Shown here piece after piece: positions 8,606 to 16,540 of a DNA stretch of 64,000 nucleotides (position 1 is the stretch's first letter; each line of letters begins with the position of its first letter). The notes beneath the pieces were generated by a model. It had not been told where the DNA came from. It made no database searches and saw nothing but the letters and a program-made list of their open reading frames with translations. Origin of the DNA: GCA-2733415 sp964276095 (GTDB taxonomy: Bacteria; Bacteroidota; Bacteroidia; Flavobacteriales; Flavobacteriaceae); NCBI GenBank assembly GCA_964276095.1, contig CAXYDR010000001.1, positions 496,001 through 560,000 of the forward strand. Direction: 5' to 3'. The translations under genes and the position numbers were made by a program.

Positions 8606-8875
8606 TTAAGGGGTGTTTCTTAATGTTTTTATTTGCTCAATTTGATCAACAGGTTTAAAAATTCTTTCTGTTGAAATGGGATATTTCTCTAATAACTGTA
8701 CTGGTCTAATTGGTCGTATGGTAAATCCACCTTCACAATTTGGACATACCTGATGCAACACATTTGTAACACAATCTGAACAGAAGGTGCATTCAAAAGA
8801 ACAAATCATTGCTTCTTCTGAATTGAAGGGCAAATCTTTATTACAATGTTCACAATTAGGTCTTATTTTCAGCAT
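8606..8875 (-). CDS. DUF1272 cysteine-rich zinc-ribbon-like protein
   Basis: 89 aa. The sequence carries CEHC, CSFECTFCSDC and CPNC clusters, eight or nine cysteines that probably hold zinc. This is the pattern of the small DUF1272 family; its usual length is 70-95 aa. No enzymatic role is known. It is embedded in the hydroxyproline operon, 13 nt after the DapA-family gene. A TATCTTTG box (8881-8888) just before the start matches the Bacteroidetes -7 element but would leave almost no leader. It is found in amino-acid catabolic operons of other bacteria (from memory), so its presence is probably meaningful, but its job is unknown. Confidence 0.8.
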   Translation of the reverse strand: MLKIRPNCEHCNKDLPFNSEEAMICSFECTFCSDCVTNVLHQVCPNCEGGFTIRPIRPVQLLEKYPISTERIFKPVDQIEQIKTLRNTP

Positions 8876-8888
8876 ATTACAAAGATAC

Positions 8889-9818
8889 TTAAACCATCGA
8901 GTTTATTGTTTTATACTCTGGAAGTACTGGACGTGTTTCTAAAGCAGCATTTATAATTGCTAAAACATGTTGTCGTTCTTCTCCAATTAAAGGTAAACGT
9001 GGAGCTCTTACATTTTCTGTACCTATTCCTGTAGCTACTTCTGCAAGTTTAATGTTCTGTACTAGTTTTGAATTAATGTCTAATTCTAACACAGGTAAGA
9101 ACCATCTGTAAATTTCTAAAGCTTCAGCAAATCTCCCTGCTTTAGCTAAAGTGTAAATTGCTACAGTTTCAGCAGGGAATGCATCTACTAATCCAGCTAC
9201 CCAACCATCTGCACCTAAAAGTAAACTTTCAAGAGCTAAAGTATCAACACCACTTAAAATTGCTAACCTGTTTCCAAAGCGATTTTTCATACGAGTAATG
9301 TTAGAAATATCACGAGTAGATTCTTTTACCGCTTGAATGTTCGGACAATCACGTAATAATTCATCAAACATATCCAAAGTAACTTCAATACCATAATCTA
9401 CGGGGTTGTTGTAAATCATTATTGGTAGCTCTGTACTATCGGCAACTGCTTTAAAGTATGTTACTGTTTCTCTATCATCTGCTTTATAACGCATAGGAGG
9501 TAACATCATTAATCCGCTAGCACCATCTTCTTTTGCTTTCTGAGCTGCATCAATAGCAGCTTTTGTAGTTTGTTCAGCTATATTTATAATTACAGGAACT
9601 TTTCCTTCAACTATTTTAACTGTCTCACGAACTAATACTCTTTTTTCATTATCAGTTAAGGTACTTGCTTCTCCTAAAGTCCCTCCTAATATAATACCAT
9701 GAACTCCTGCTTCCAGTTGTGCATCAATATTTACTTTGAACATTTCTAAATCTAACGTATCCTCGTTAGTGAATTTAGTTGTTACTGCAGGCATTACACC
9801 TCTCCAATTAATAGTCAT
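8889..9818 (-). CDS. DapA-family lyase, probable 1-pyrroline-4-hydroxy-2-carboxylate deaminase
   Basis: 309 aa TIM-barrel of the dihydrodipicolinate synthase/N-acetylneuraminate lyase family. The Schiff-base lysine is in IQAVKESTRDI, the catalytic tyrosine in IMIYNNPVDYG, and the phosphate or carboxylate loop is GGTLGEASTL in place of the GTTGE of true DapA. A separate canonical dapA lies at 44484-45359, so this copy is specialised. In Hyp catabolism a DapA-family enzyme converts 1-pyrroline-4-hydroxy-2-carboxylate to 2-oxoglutarate semialdehyde plus ammonia. It is the first gene of the operon, behind a good promoter and divergent from the AraC gene. Confidence 0.85.
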   Translation of the reverse strand: MTINWRGVMPAVTTKFTNEDTLDLEMFKVNIDAQLEAGVHGIILGGTLGEASTLTDNEKRVLVRETVKIVEGKVPVIINIAEQTTKAAIDAAQKAKEDGASGLMMLPPMRYKADDRETVTYFKAVADSTELPIMIYNNPVDYGIEVTLDMFDELLRDCPNIQAVKESTRDISNITRMKNRFGNRLAILSGVDTLALESLLLGADGWVAGLVDAFPAETVAIYTLAKAGRFAEALEIYRWFLPVLELDINSKLVQNIKLAEVATGIGTENVRAPRLPLIGEERQHVLAIINAALETRPVLPEYKTINSMV

Positions 9819-9840
9819 ATCACATCCTTTTTTGATAGTA

Positions 9841-9848
9841 CAAAGATA
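9841..9848 (-). promoter_or_regulatory. Bacteroidetes -7 promoter box for the Hyp operon
   Basis: On the minus strand TATCTTTG fits the -7 consensus TAnnTTTG, 22 nt upstream of the DapA-family start. No clean -33 TTTG is seen at the usual spacing, which fits an activator-dependent promoter. The 158-bp gap to the divergent AraC gene would hold the operator. Confidence 0.55.
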
Positions 9849-9976
9849 CTAGGCTATAATTCAATATTTATCATGAAGATTACCTTGTATTGATACTATA
9901 TTAGCCTTAATATGTGTTTATGTGTTTTTTTTAACTAATTTTATACATAAGTTAACCCAAACTACTATATTTCATT

Positions 9977-10825
9977 ATGAAGGTATTACCGTTTAAAATT
10001 CCAAAATCGTCATCAGACACCTTAATTATTGAGCAAGATAATGGTGATGTTTTTTATGATAAATTACATCAACACCAAGAAATTCAATTATCATATATAG
10101 TTAATGGAAAAGGTACATTTATTGTTGGTGATACAATTAAGAATTATGAGCCAAATGATATCCTTATATTTGGAAGTAATGTACCTCATGTACTTAAGAG
10201 TGATGAAGAGGCAAGTCCGTCATCTAGTATGATTTCGTTATTTTTTACTTTAGATAGTTTTGGAAGTGATTTTTTTGAATTACCTGAATTTCAAAAAACG
10301 AAAATTTTTTTATCAAAAGCAGAGCTAGGTATTAAACTTAAGAATAATCAGCAGGAGCTTAGAGATAAGTTTGTTTCAATTGCTAATAAAAATAAACTAA
10401 AACGATTTATAACCTTTCTTGAAGTAATTGAAATACTCATTGGCTCAGAATATGAAACGGTGGCTTCTTTTTCGAAAAAGAAATTGTATTCTGATAATGA
10501 AGGGAAAAGGATGAGCGCAGTATTTGAACTAGCACTTAATAATTATCATAAAGACATCTCTTTAGATGAAGTGTCTAATATTGCTACGATGACTCCTAAT
10601 GCATTTTGTAGATACTTTAAGCAACGCACGAATAAGACTTTTGTTCAATTTTTAACAGAGATAAGAATAGAGAACTCCTGTAAATTGTTATCAAGAAACA
10701 ACGAATTGTCTATAGCTGAAATAGCCTACCAATGTGGGTTTAAAAACATTTCAAATTATAATAGAAAATTTAAGAGTATTAAAAGTGTTACCCCAACAGA
10801 TTACAGAAAACGCATGATTTTATAA
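9977..10825 (+). CDS. AraC-family transcriptional regulator of the Hyp operon
   Basis: 282 aa. The N-terminal half is a cupin-like sensing domain (HQHQEIQLSYIVNGKGTFIVGD, then LIFGSNVPHVLKS). The C-terminal ~100 residues carry two AraC helix-turn-helix units (ISLDEVSNIATMTPNAFCRYFK and LSIAEIAYQCGFKNISNYNRKFK). Divergent placement next to the operon at 2173-9818 implies it controls that operon, probably activating it when Hyp or a pathway intermediate is bound. Single gene followed by a strong bidirectional terminator. The ligand is not readable. Confidence 0.88.
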   Translation: MKVLPFKIPKSSSDTLIIEQDNGDVFYDKLHQHQEIQLSYIVNGKGTFIVGDTIKNYEPNDILIFGSNVPHVLKSDEEASPSSSMISLFFTLDSFGSDFFELPEFQKTKIFLSKAELGIKLKNNQQELRDKFVSIANKNKLKRFITFLEVIEILIGSEYETVASFSKKKLYSDNEGKRMSAVFELALNNYHKDISLDEVSNIATMTPNAFCRYFKQRTNKTFVQFLTEIRIENSCKLLSRNNELSIAEIAYQCGFKNISNYNRKFKSIKSVTPTDYRKRMIL

Positions 10826-10910
10826 TAGTTAAACTTAAAAAATGATACTCCAATTAACTATATTAGAGTGATTTGATAGTACAGAATTATTGTTTGATTT
10901 GATAACAATT

Positions 10911-10950
10911 CATAAAAAAAGACCAGTTGTTTAACTGGTCTTTTTTTATG
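10911..10950. terminator. Strong bidirectional terminator
   Basis: A perfect 18-bp stem (arms start CATAAAAAAAGACCAGTT) with a GTTT loop gives A-tract and T-tract on both strands. It ends the AraC transcript. The GACCAG/CTGGTC core recurs at 16337 and 20486. Confidence 0.88.
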
Positions 10951-11102
10951 AATAAAAGTTGATGGTAAATTTTTTATATAACAATTTAACAATAAGTAAT
11001 ACTATGTTAACACTGATGATGTTATGCAAAATATTAATCCCTTAATTGTGGGTATAAGAATTACATGTTAAGTAATCGTTAACCCTTCAATGTTAAATTA
11101 TT

Positions 11103-14100
11103 ATGAATCCCAAATTAAGTTGCCTAATCATTTTTTTAATCGTGCTTTATGTTGGTAATGCACAAGAAAACAAAAAACCACATGTTTGCTATCCACCTAC
11201 TATAGATCGTTCTATAAGGAAAGATGTAACTAATAAAGTTTCAGAAAGTAAAGCTATGTTTGCTACTGGAACAACTGCTTATACTCAAAGTATACATAAT
11301 GTAATTGTTAAATGGCAAACTGGTAGTTTTAGTAGTTTCAGAATAGGAACTGCACCAGGTTTACAAGATATTAAATGGGGACAAGGTTTAAATGCAGCAG
11401 CAAAACATACCGGAGGGCAAAGTTATGAAGAGCTTAGATTAACTGCTCTGGCATTAGGAACTACATTTAATATAGGGGATAAATTTTATATTACAATGGA
11501 TAATGGTTTAGGGACACAGTGGGTGTCACCATCATTAGAGTTCCAATGGGAAAACTTAGGTGATCCATCAAATAACGTAACTATTAAAGTAGAAACAAAT
11601 TATGGTGATGGCGGATACGGACCTTTCGCAGGATGGCAAGAAACTAAAATGATGGCGTTTTACAATTTAGTAAATCCAATTATAAAGGATGTTTTTGGTC
11701 CACCATCAAGAAATCATGATGTAAATATTGTAAATGATTCTTTTGCGCAAGGAGTGAACATTTATTACAATGGGCCAAACCAAGTAAGTACAACTTATAA
11801 TGTAAATGCCGATGGTGATTTAGATCAACCTCGATTAATGATTCATGAATTAATTCACGCCTATCGTGATAATGTTGGTTTATCAAGTAATTCCGAATGG
11901 CATTACCAACCTGAATTGAATGGTTTTGAAGAAGGAATGTCGGAAGCTGTCGCACTTATAGTTATGGACAAATTTATTGGCTTGTATCCTAACTTTTTTA
12001 GCGGAGATGAATTTAAAATTCATTGGAATAGTGCAAGAGGAATGCCTTTTGAATGGGATTATGATTTTCAAAATCATGAACAAATTCGTAATAAAAATTA
12101 TTTTAGTACTGATATAGCTACCGGAAGTCACTGGTTACGCTATGGAATGGGAGCTACTGCTTTTAGAAAAATGTTTATTGAAGATTCTGATGTTTTTAAA
12201 AAGTTTAATGCAGAATATTATAATAGATTAAATGCGGATCACAATTTAATACCTAATAGAACTTTATTGGTAGATATTTTTAATACTGTGACTACTGAAG
12301 TTGAAAGAACACCAGTAGTAGATTGGATTAATGATCAAAAAATACTGGATTGTAATACTGACATTGAAAAGAAAGTGTTTATGTTAACATTTACGAATAT
12401 ATCATGGCAATCCTTTACTCAAGATAATAGAATTTTCTTTTTAGAAACGCATCAAAATGGTTTAGAGTGGAAATGGACTTCATCTGATATGGCTGGCACC
12501 ACAGAGATAGATGAATCGGTTGCTAGTACTGAAAAATGGGCGTGGACACATCAATTAAATAATACTCCCGGGCTGTTTAAAACTATCCAAGATTGGGATA
12601 ATACTCAATATGGTGCAAATAAAACAATGATAAATGATAATCATGGAAGCTATGAAGGACAATTTCTTTCTGGTCCATACCAAGGAGCAAACCCTTATTA
12701 TTCATTTACAGGGTTAATCTATGACGCATCAGCTTGGTTTACTCGTGATTTTATGCAAAATCAGAATTATTCAGGTGCAGAAATAGGAAAAAGAGCATTA
12801 GCAATTGGTAGTCAACAAATGTATACTTCTACTGCTAGTAATGCTATTTTTTGGCCTTCTGGAATTGTAGGTGCAAGGAAAATTACTGATTTAAATCAAT
12901 CAGGATTATATCGTTGGGAATTAGATTTTAATGATTCGCAAGGACCAACTATTAGTAATTCTTATTTTAGACTTTTAGGAGATGATTTTATTGATGTCAA
13001 AGGTGTTTTTGGTGGGATTTATAGTGATACAAAAGATTTAATTGAAGGAAAATTAATTATTGAACATGAAAACCATGGTGAAGAAGCAGATGTAGTTATT
13101 ACAAATAACTCTTTTAAATCGTTACGTACTTGGACTTCTGTACCAGAAATAAATGTTGATAGACAAGGAGGTAGAGCAGACAGACAATATTCAGAGCCAG
13201 GGAAAACACATGCGATATACATTAGTGATGATTGTACTGAACATAAAATAGATTTTAGAACAATTGGGTATGGCGATGGTTTAGATGGTACTCAAATGCT
13301 ATTGCTTAAAGTTGATGATTTTAAGGACATTACTTTTACTGAAACTGTTGATTTATCGTTATGTCCAGGAGATGTTGCTAATTTTTCTGTGGCTAATAAT
13401 TTCCCTGATATTCTAGATACGGATTCACGTATTTCGTACCAATGGTTGGATCCTTTAAATAATGTAGTTTCTTCTGTTAAAGATTTTAATATTGCTTCAA
13501 TAGTAAATGGAGACGCAGGTACTTATACATTGCAAATTGATTTCTTTGGATGTACTATTAATAAAACGGTAGACTTAAATTTAGGTTGTGTAAGCACTAT
13601 CGATTTTGATGGTACTGATGATTATGCTAATAGAAGTTCTCTTTTAGGAGGGCTATCTTCAAGTTCGATGATGGGATGGATAAAGACGGACGAAAATAGA
13701 GCCTCAGATATTATGGGGCAAAATAGTTTTAGGATTTATACAAATAGTTCAGGCCAATTGCGAACTCAAGTAAGAACAGGGACAACAAGTACTACTGTTG
13801 GAAGTGCAACTACAGCAATAACCCCAAATGTATGGTCTCACATTGCTGCTATTTATGACGGAGCTGGTGATACCTTAACTCTTTATATAAATGGAGAGCA
13901 AGTAGCACAAGAAATTACTACAGGGAATACTTTAGATGTTGATGCAAATGATTTTGAAATTGGTAGGCGTAGTAATGGTGATGATCGTTATTTTAAAGGA
14001 GATATGCAAGAAGTAAGAGTGTATGATATTGCTTTATCAGTAGCACAATTACAAGAGCAAGTTTATCAGTCAATAGAAAATAATGGAGGAAAAGTACGGG

Positions 14101-16145
14101 GAAGTGTAGTTCCTAAGGATATTGCTAATAGTTCGTTAAACTGGTCGAATTTAAGTGTGTATTTAAAATTAGACCCAGCAGCTGTTACTGCTGGACAAAC
14201 AACTGATTCTTCTTCTGGAGGGAATGACTTAACTATAAATAATATGACAACTACTCAAGTATTAGCTGCTCCAATACCTTATGTAGCAAATGCATCTGGG
14301 GATTGGATAAACAATGGTACATGGGTAAATGGAACAGAGTGGGATATTACCAATTTACCAAATAAAGATTGGGCAATAGTTCAGGTTACAAACAATGCAA
14401 AAGTTACCACAACAGCGAGTCATTCACATTTAGGTTTGTTAGTTGATTCAGGATCAGAGTTAGAAATACAAAATAATCAATTGTTGGAAAACACGAGTTA
14501 CTTAAAATTAGATGGCCAGTTAGATTTAGTAGATGAGTCACAATTAATTCAAACAATAAACTCAGATTTAGATGTTACGAGTTCGGGATATCTTGAACGT
14601 GATCAGCAAGGGCAGACTAGTATTTATAACTATAATTTTTGGTCAAGTCCGGTAAACCCAATTAATACTACTTCGAATAATACAGATTATTCTATTGCAG
14701 GAATTTTAAAAGATGGAACCACGGCTGCTACGCCTCAAACAATTACTTTTAATACATCAGGATATGATGGTGCTTCTGGAGCCCCAATTACATTAGCCGA
14801 TTATTGGATATTTAAATACGTGAATCAACCTGACTTATATGCTAATTGGGTTCAAATTCGCTCAACGGGAACATTAAAAGTAGGTGAGGGGTATACTAAA
14901 AAGGGAACAGGAGCTGTTTCATCAACACAAAACTATGTGTTTTCAGGTAAGCCAAATAATGGGGTAATTCAACATACTGTTGGAGCTAACAACTTGTATT
15001 TAGTAGGAAATCCTTATGCAAGTGCATTGGATGCTGATCAGTTTATCAATGATAATTTATTCAGTGTAGAAAGTGTAGGAGATGTTATTGGAACAGGATC
15101 ATCAACTGGAGCGTTGTACTTCTGGGAACATTTTTCAACAAATAGCAGTCATGTTTTTGCTGCTTATGAAGGAGGTTATGCTACTTATAATTTAGCTGGA
15201 GGAGTTATCGCAATTCCAGACCCAGATGTTTCATCAAGCGGAACAGGGTCAATTCGTCCAGGTCGTTATGTTCCAGTAGCACAAGGATTCTTTGTTCAAG
15301 GAAGTCCAGCTGGAGGGCCAATAGAGTTTAATAATGGTCAACGTGCCTATAAACGTGAAGGGATAGTTGCCGATGATTCGGTATTTACTAAAACCGCTTC
15401 ATCAGAAGCTACTTCATCAGCATCTAATAGTACGGTTGATCTTAGGCGATTGTATTTTAAGTTTACAACTCCAGAAGGCCCACAACGAGAGTTGTTATTG
15501 GCTGTAAAAGAAGGATTAGAAGACGGAATGAATTACGGTTATGACGCTAGAATGTTAGATGATCAGGTTACAGATTGTGCATGGGTATTAGATGGAGCAA
15601 CTGTTTTGGATGATGAAAAACTAGTTATTCAAGGGATCGGAGCTGTATATGAAGATTTAGAGTTGCCTCTACAAATAAAAGTAGGAGCAGAAGGGATTTG
15701 TAAATTTGAAGTAGGGGATTTATTAAATTTTGATTCATTACTAGAAGTATATTTCTTAGATAAAGAGTTAAACACAACTACTAAATTGGAGACTAGTATA
15801 CCAGTGGAATTCAATTTAAACTCAGGAACATATAATGATCGTTTTTATGTAGTATTTAAGACTGCAGAAGTATTAACAATTGATGATATAGATACTGTAG
15901 AAGATGATTTAGTGGTGTTTTATAATACAAATTCTGGAAGTATAAGTCTTACTAATTCATCAGTTTTTACTGCTAAAAATGTGAGTTTATACAATGTATT
16001 AGGACAGCAAGTTTTACAGGTAAAAAAAGAGTATACAAATATTACATCGGTAGATATTCCTGTGCAAGTAGCAAGCGGGACATATTTAGTGATTTTTGAT
16101 TACAATAACGGAAAACAGATAACTAAGAAGTTAATCATTAAATAG
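11103..16145 (+). CDS. Giant T9SS-secreted metallopeptidase-like protein with Ig-like and LamG domains
   Basis: 1680 aa. Residues 1-21 are a Sec signal peptide ending NAQ. A gluzincin-type zinc site sits at H248-E249-L-I-H252 (HELIHAYRD), with candidate third ligand Glu276/277/281 in FEEGMSEA. A middle region (about 420-740) has no recognised domain. It is followed by an Ig/PKD-like segment (about 745-830, YQWLDPLNN), a LamG/concanavalin-like domain (about 831-990, starting IDFDGTDDYA), a long beta-rich region shared with the next giant protein, and a C-terminal T9SS type A sorting domain (about 1605-1680, ending KQITKKLIIK). It is thus exported and anchored or released by the type IX system. 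Peptidase activity follows from the motif; the substrate is unknown. Position next to the Hyp operon makes a matrix protein plausible. Confidence 0.85.
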   Translation: MNPKLSCLIIFLIVLYVGNAQENKKPHVCYPPTIDRSIRKDVTNKVSESKAMFATGTTAYTQSIHNVIVKWQTGSFSSFRIGTAPGLQDIKWGQGLNAAAKHTGGQSYEELRLTALALGTTFNIGDKFYITMDNGLGTQWVSPSLEFQWENLGDPSNNVTIKVETNYGDGGYGPFAGWQETKMMAFYNLVNPIIKDVFGPPSRNHDVNIVNDSFAQGVNIYYNGPNQVSTTYNVNADGDLDQPRLMIHELIHAYRDNVGLSSNSEWHYQPELNGFEEGMSEAVALIVMDKFIGLYPNFFSGDEFKIHWNSARGMPFEWDYDFQNHEQIRNKNYFSTDIATGSHWLRYGMGATAFRKMFIEDSDVFKKFNAEYYNRLNADHNLIPNRTLLVDIFNTVTTEVERTPVVDWINDQKILDCNTDIEKKVFMLTFTNISWQSFTQDNRIFFLETHQNGLEWKWTSSDMAGTTEIDESVASTEKWAWTHQLNNTPGLFKTIQDWDNTQYGANKTMINDNHGSYEGQFLSGPYQGANPYYSFTGLIYDASAWFTRDFMQNQNYSGAEIGKRALAIGSQQMYTSTASNAIFWPSGIVGARKITDLNQSGLYRWELDFNDSQGPTISNSYFRLLGDDFIDVKGVFGGIYSDTKDLIEGKLIIEHENHGEEADVVITNNSFKSLRTWTSVPEINVDRQGGRADRQYSEPGKTHAIYISDDCTEHKIDFRTIGYGDGLDGTQMLLLKVDDFKDITFTETVDLSLCPGDVANFSVANNFPDILDTDSRISYQWLDPLNNVVSSVKDFNIASIVNGDAGTYTLQIDFFGCTINKTVDLNLGCVSTIDFDGTDDYANRSSLLGGLSSSSMMGWIKTDENRASDIMGQNSFRIYTNSSGQLRTQVRTGTTSTTVGSATTAITPNVWSHIAAIYDGAGDTLTLYINGEQVAQEITTGNTLDVDANDFEIGRRSNGDDRYFKGDMQEVRVYDIALSVAQLQEQVYQSIENNGGKVRGSVVPKDIANSSLNWSNLSVYLKLDPAAVTAGQTTDSSSGGNDLTINNMTTTQVLAAPIPYVANASGDWINNGTWVNGTEWDITNLPNKDWAIVQVTNNAKVTTTASHSHLGLLVDSGSELEIQNNQLLENTSYLKLDGQLDLVDESQLIQTINSDLDVTSSGYLERDQQGQTSIYNYNFWSSPVNPINTTSNNTDYSIAGILKDGTTAATPQTITFNTSGYDGASGAPITLADYWIFKYVNQPDLYANWVQIRSTGTLKVGEGYTKKGTGAVSSTQNYVFSGKPNNGVIQHTVGANNLYLVGNPYASALDADQFINDNLFSVESVGDVIGTGSSTGALYFWEHFSTNSSHVFAAYEGGYATYNLAGGVIAIPDPDVSSSGTGSIRPGRYVPVAQGFFVQGSPAGGPIEFNNGQRAYKREGIVADDSVFTKTASSEATSSASNSTVDLRRLYFKFTTPEGPQRELLLAVKEGLEDGMNYGYDARMLDDQVTDCAWVLDGATVLDDEKLVIQGIGAVYEDLELPLQIKVGAEGICKFEVGDLLNFDSLLEVYFLDKELNTTTKLETSIPVEFNLNSGTYNDRFYVVFKTAEVLTIDDIDTVEDDLVVFYNTNSGSISLTNSSVFTAKNVSLYNVLGQQVLQVKKEYTNITSVDIPVQVASGTYLVIFDYNNGKQITKKLIIK

Positions 16146-16151
16146 ATTTCT

Positions 16152-16277
16152 ATGTTAACAATGAGTTATATCTGCATCGGTTTAAGTATGTTTTCATTAC
16201 TACTGGTAATTAGAATCATACAGAAAAAGGAAAAGAGGAGAATTCTTCGTTATTATGGAATAACAGATAAAACGTAA
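16152..16277 (+). CDS. Tiny membrane protein (41 aa) downstream of T9SS protein
   Basis: Too short for routine gene finding. ATG at 16152 is 6 nt after the stop of the giant gene. The product starts MLTMSYICIGLSMFSLLLVI, one transmembrane helix, then a strongly basic tail (QKKEKRRILRYYG). A homologous copy follows the second giant gene at 20324-20470. Of the 37 codons up to the single-base difference most are identical, and the nucleotide change CAG to CGG gives Q to R. Its coupling to a T9SS substrate suggests a small membrane accessory factor or a toxin-like peptide; neither is established. Translation is not proven. Confidence 0.5.
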   Translation: MLTMSYICIGLSMFSLLLVIRIIQKKEKRRILRYYGITDKT

Positions 16278-16336
16278 GAAAGTGATATTTAAGGTTTAAT
16301 ATGTAATTTGGGTAAATTTGACATATTAATTTGAGT

Positions 16337-16368
16337 GAAAAGACCAGCTGGGGAGCTGGTCTTTTTTT
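16337..16368 (+). terminator. Rho-independent terminator
   Basis: AAAAGACCAGCT-GGGG-AGCTGGTCTTTTTTT. It ends the giant gene plus tiny gene transcript. Confidence 0.9.
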
Positions 16369-16540
16369 GTTTAAATGTCTTATACATTAATGATCTAGAT
16401 GTGTGATAATATAAAACTAATTAGCTTGCATACTATCTTACCTTATAGTATTAGTTACTTAATAATTTATTGTTTTTTCGTTAACTATAAATTAACATGT
16501 AAAGTGTTAGTAATTAATCTTTTAAAATAATTTAATCAAA

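Larger units (their letters stand above)
14260..16370 (+). repeat. Copy A of a ~2.1-kb segmental duplication
   Basis: From about 14260 to the terminator at 16337-16368 the sequence is nearly identical to 18447-20517. It covers the last ~630 codons of the metallopeptidase gene, the 6-nt spacer, the tiny membrane-protein gene and the terminator. Differences are mostly synonymous or conservative, plus a 5-codon indel near 15400 and a 1-nt change in the tiny gene. Confidence 0.9.

Noticed and set aside
9977..10825. The AraC gene as part of the giant-protein unit
   Set aside because: It is divergent from the Hyp operon with a shared promoter region, and a strong terminator separates it from the giant gene.
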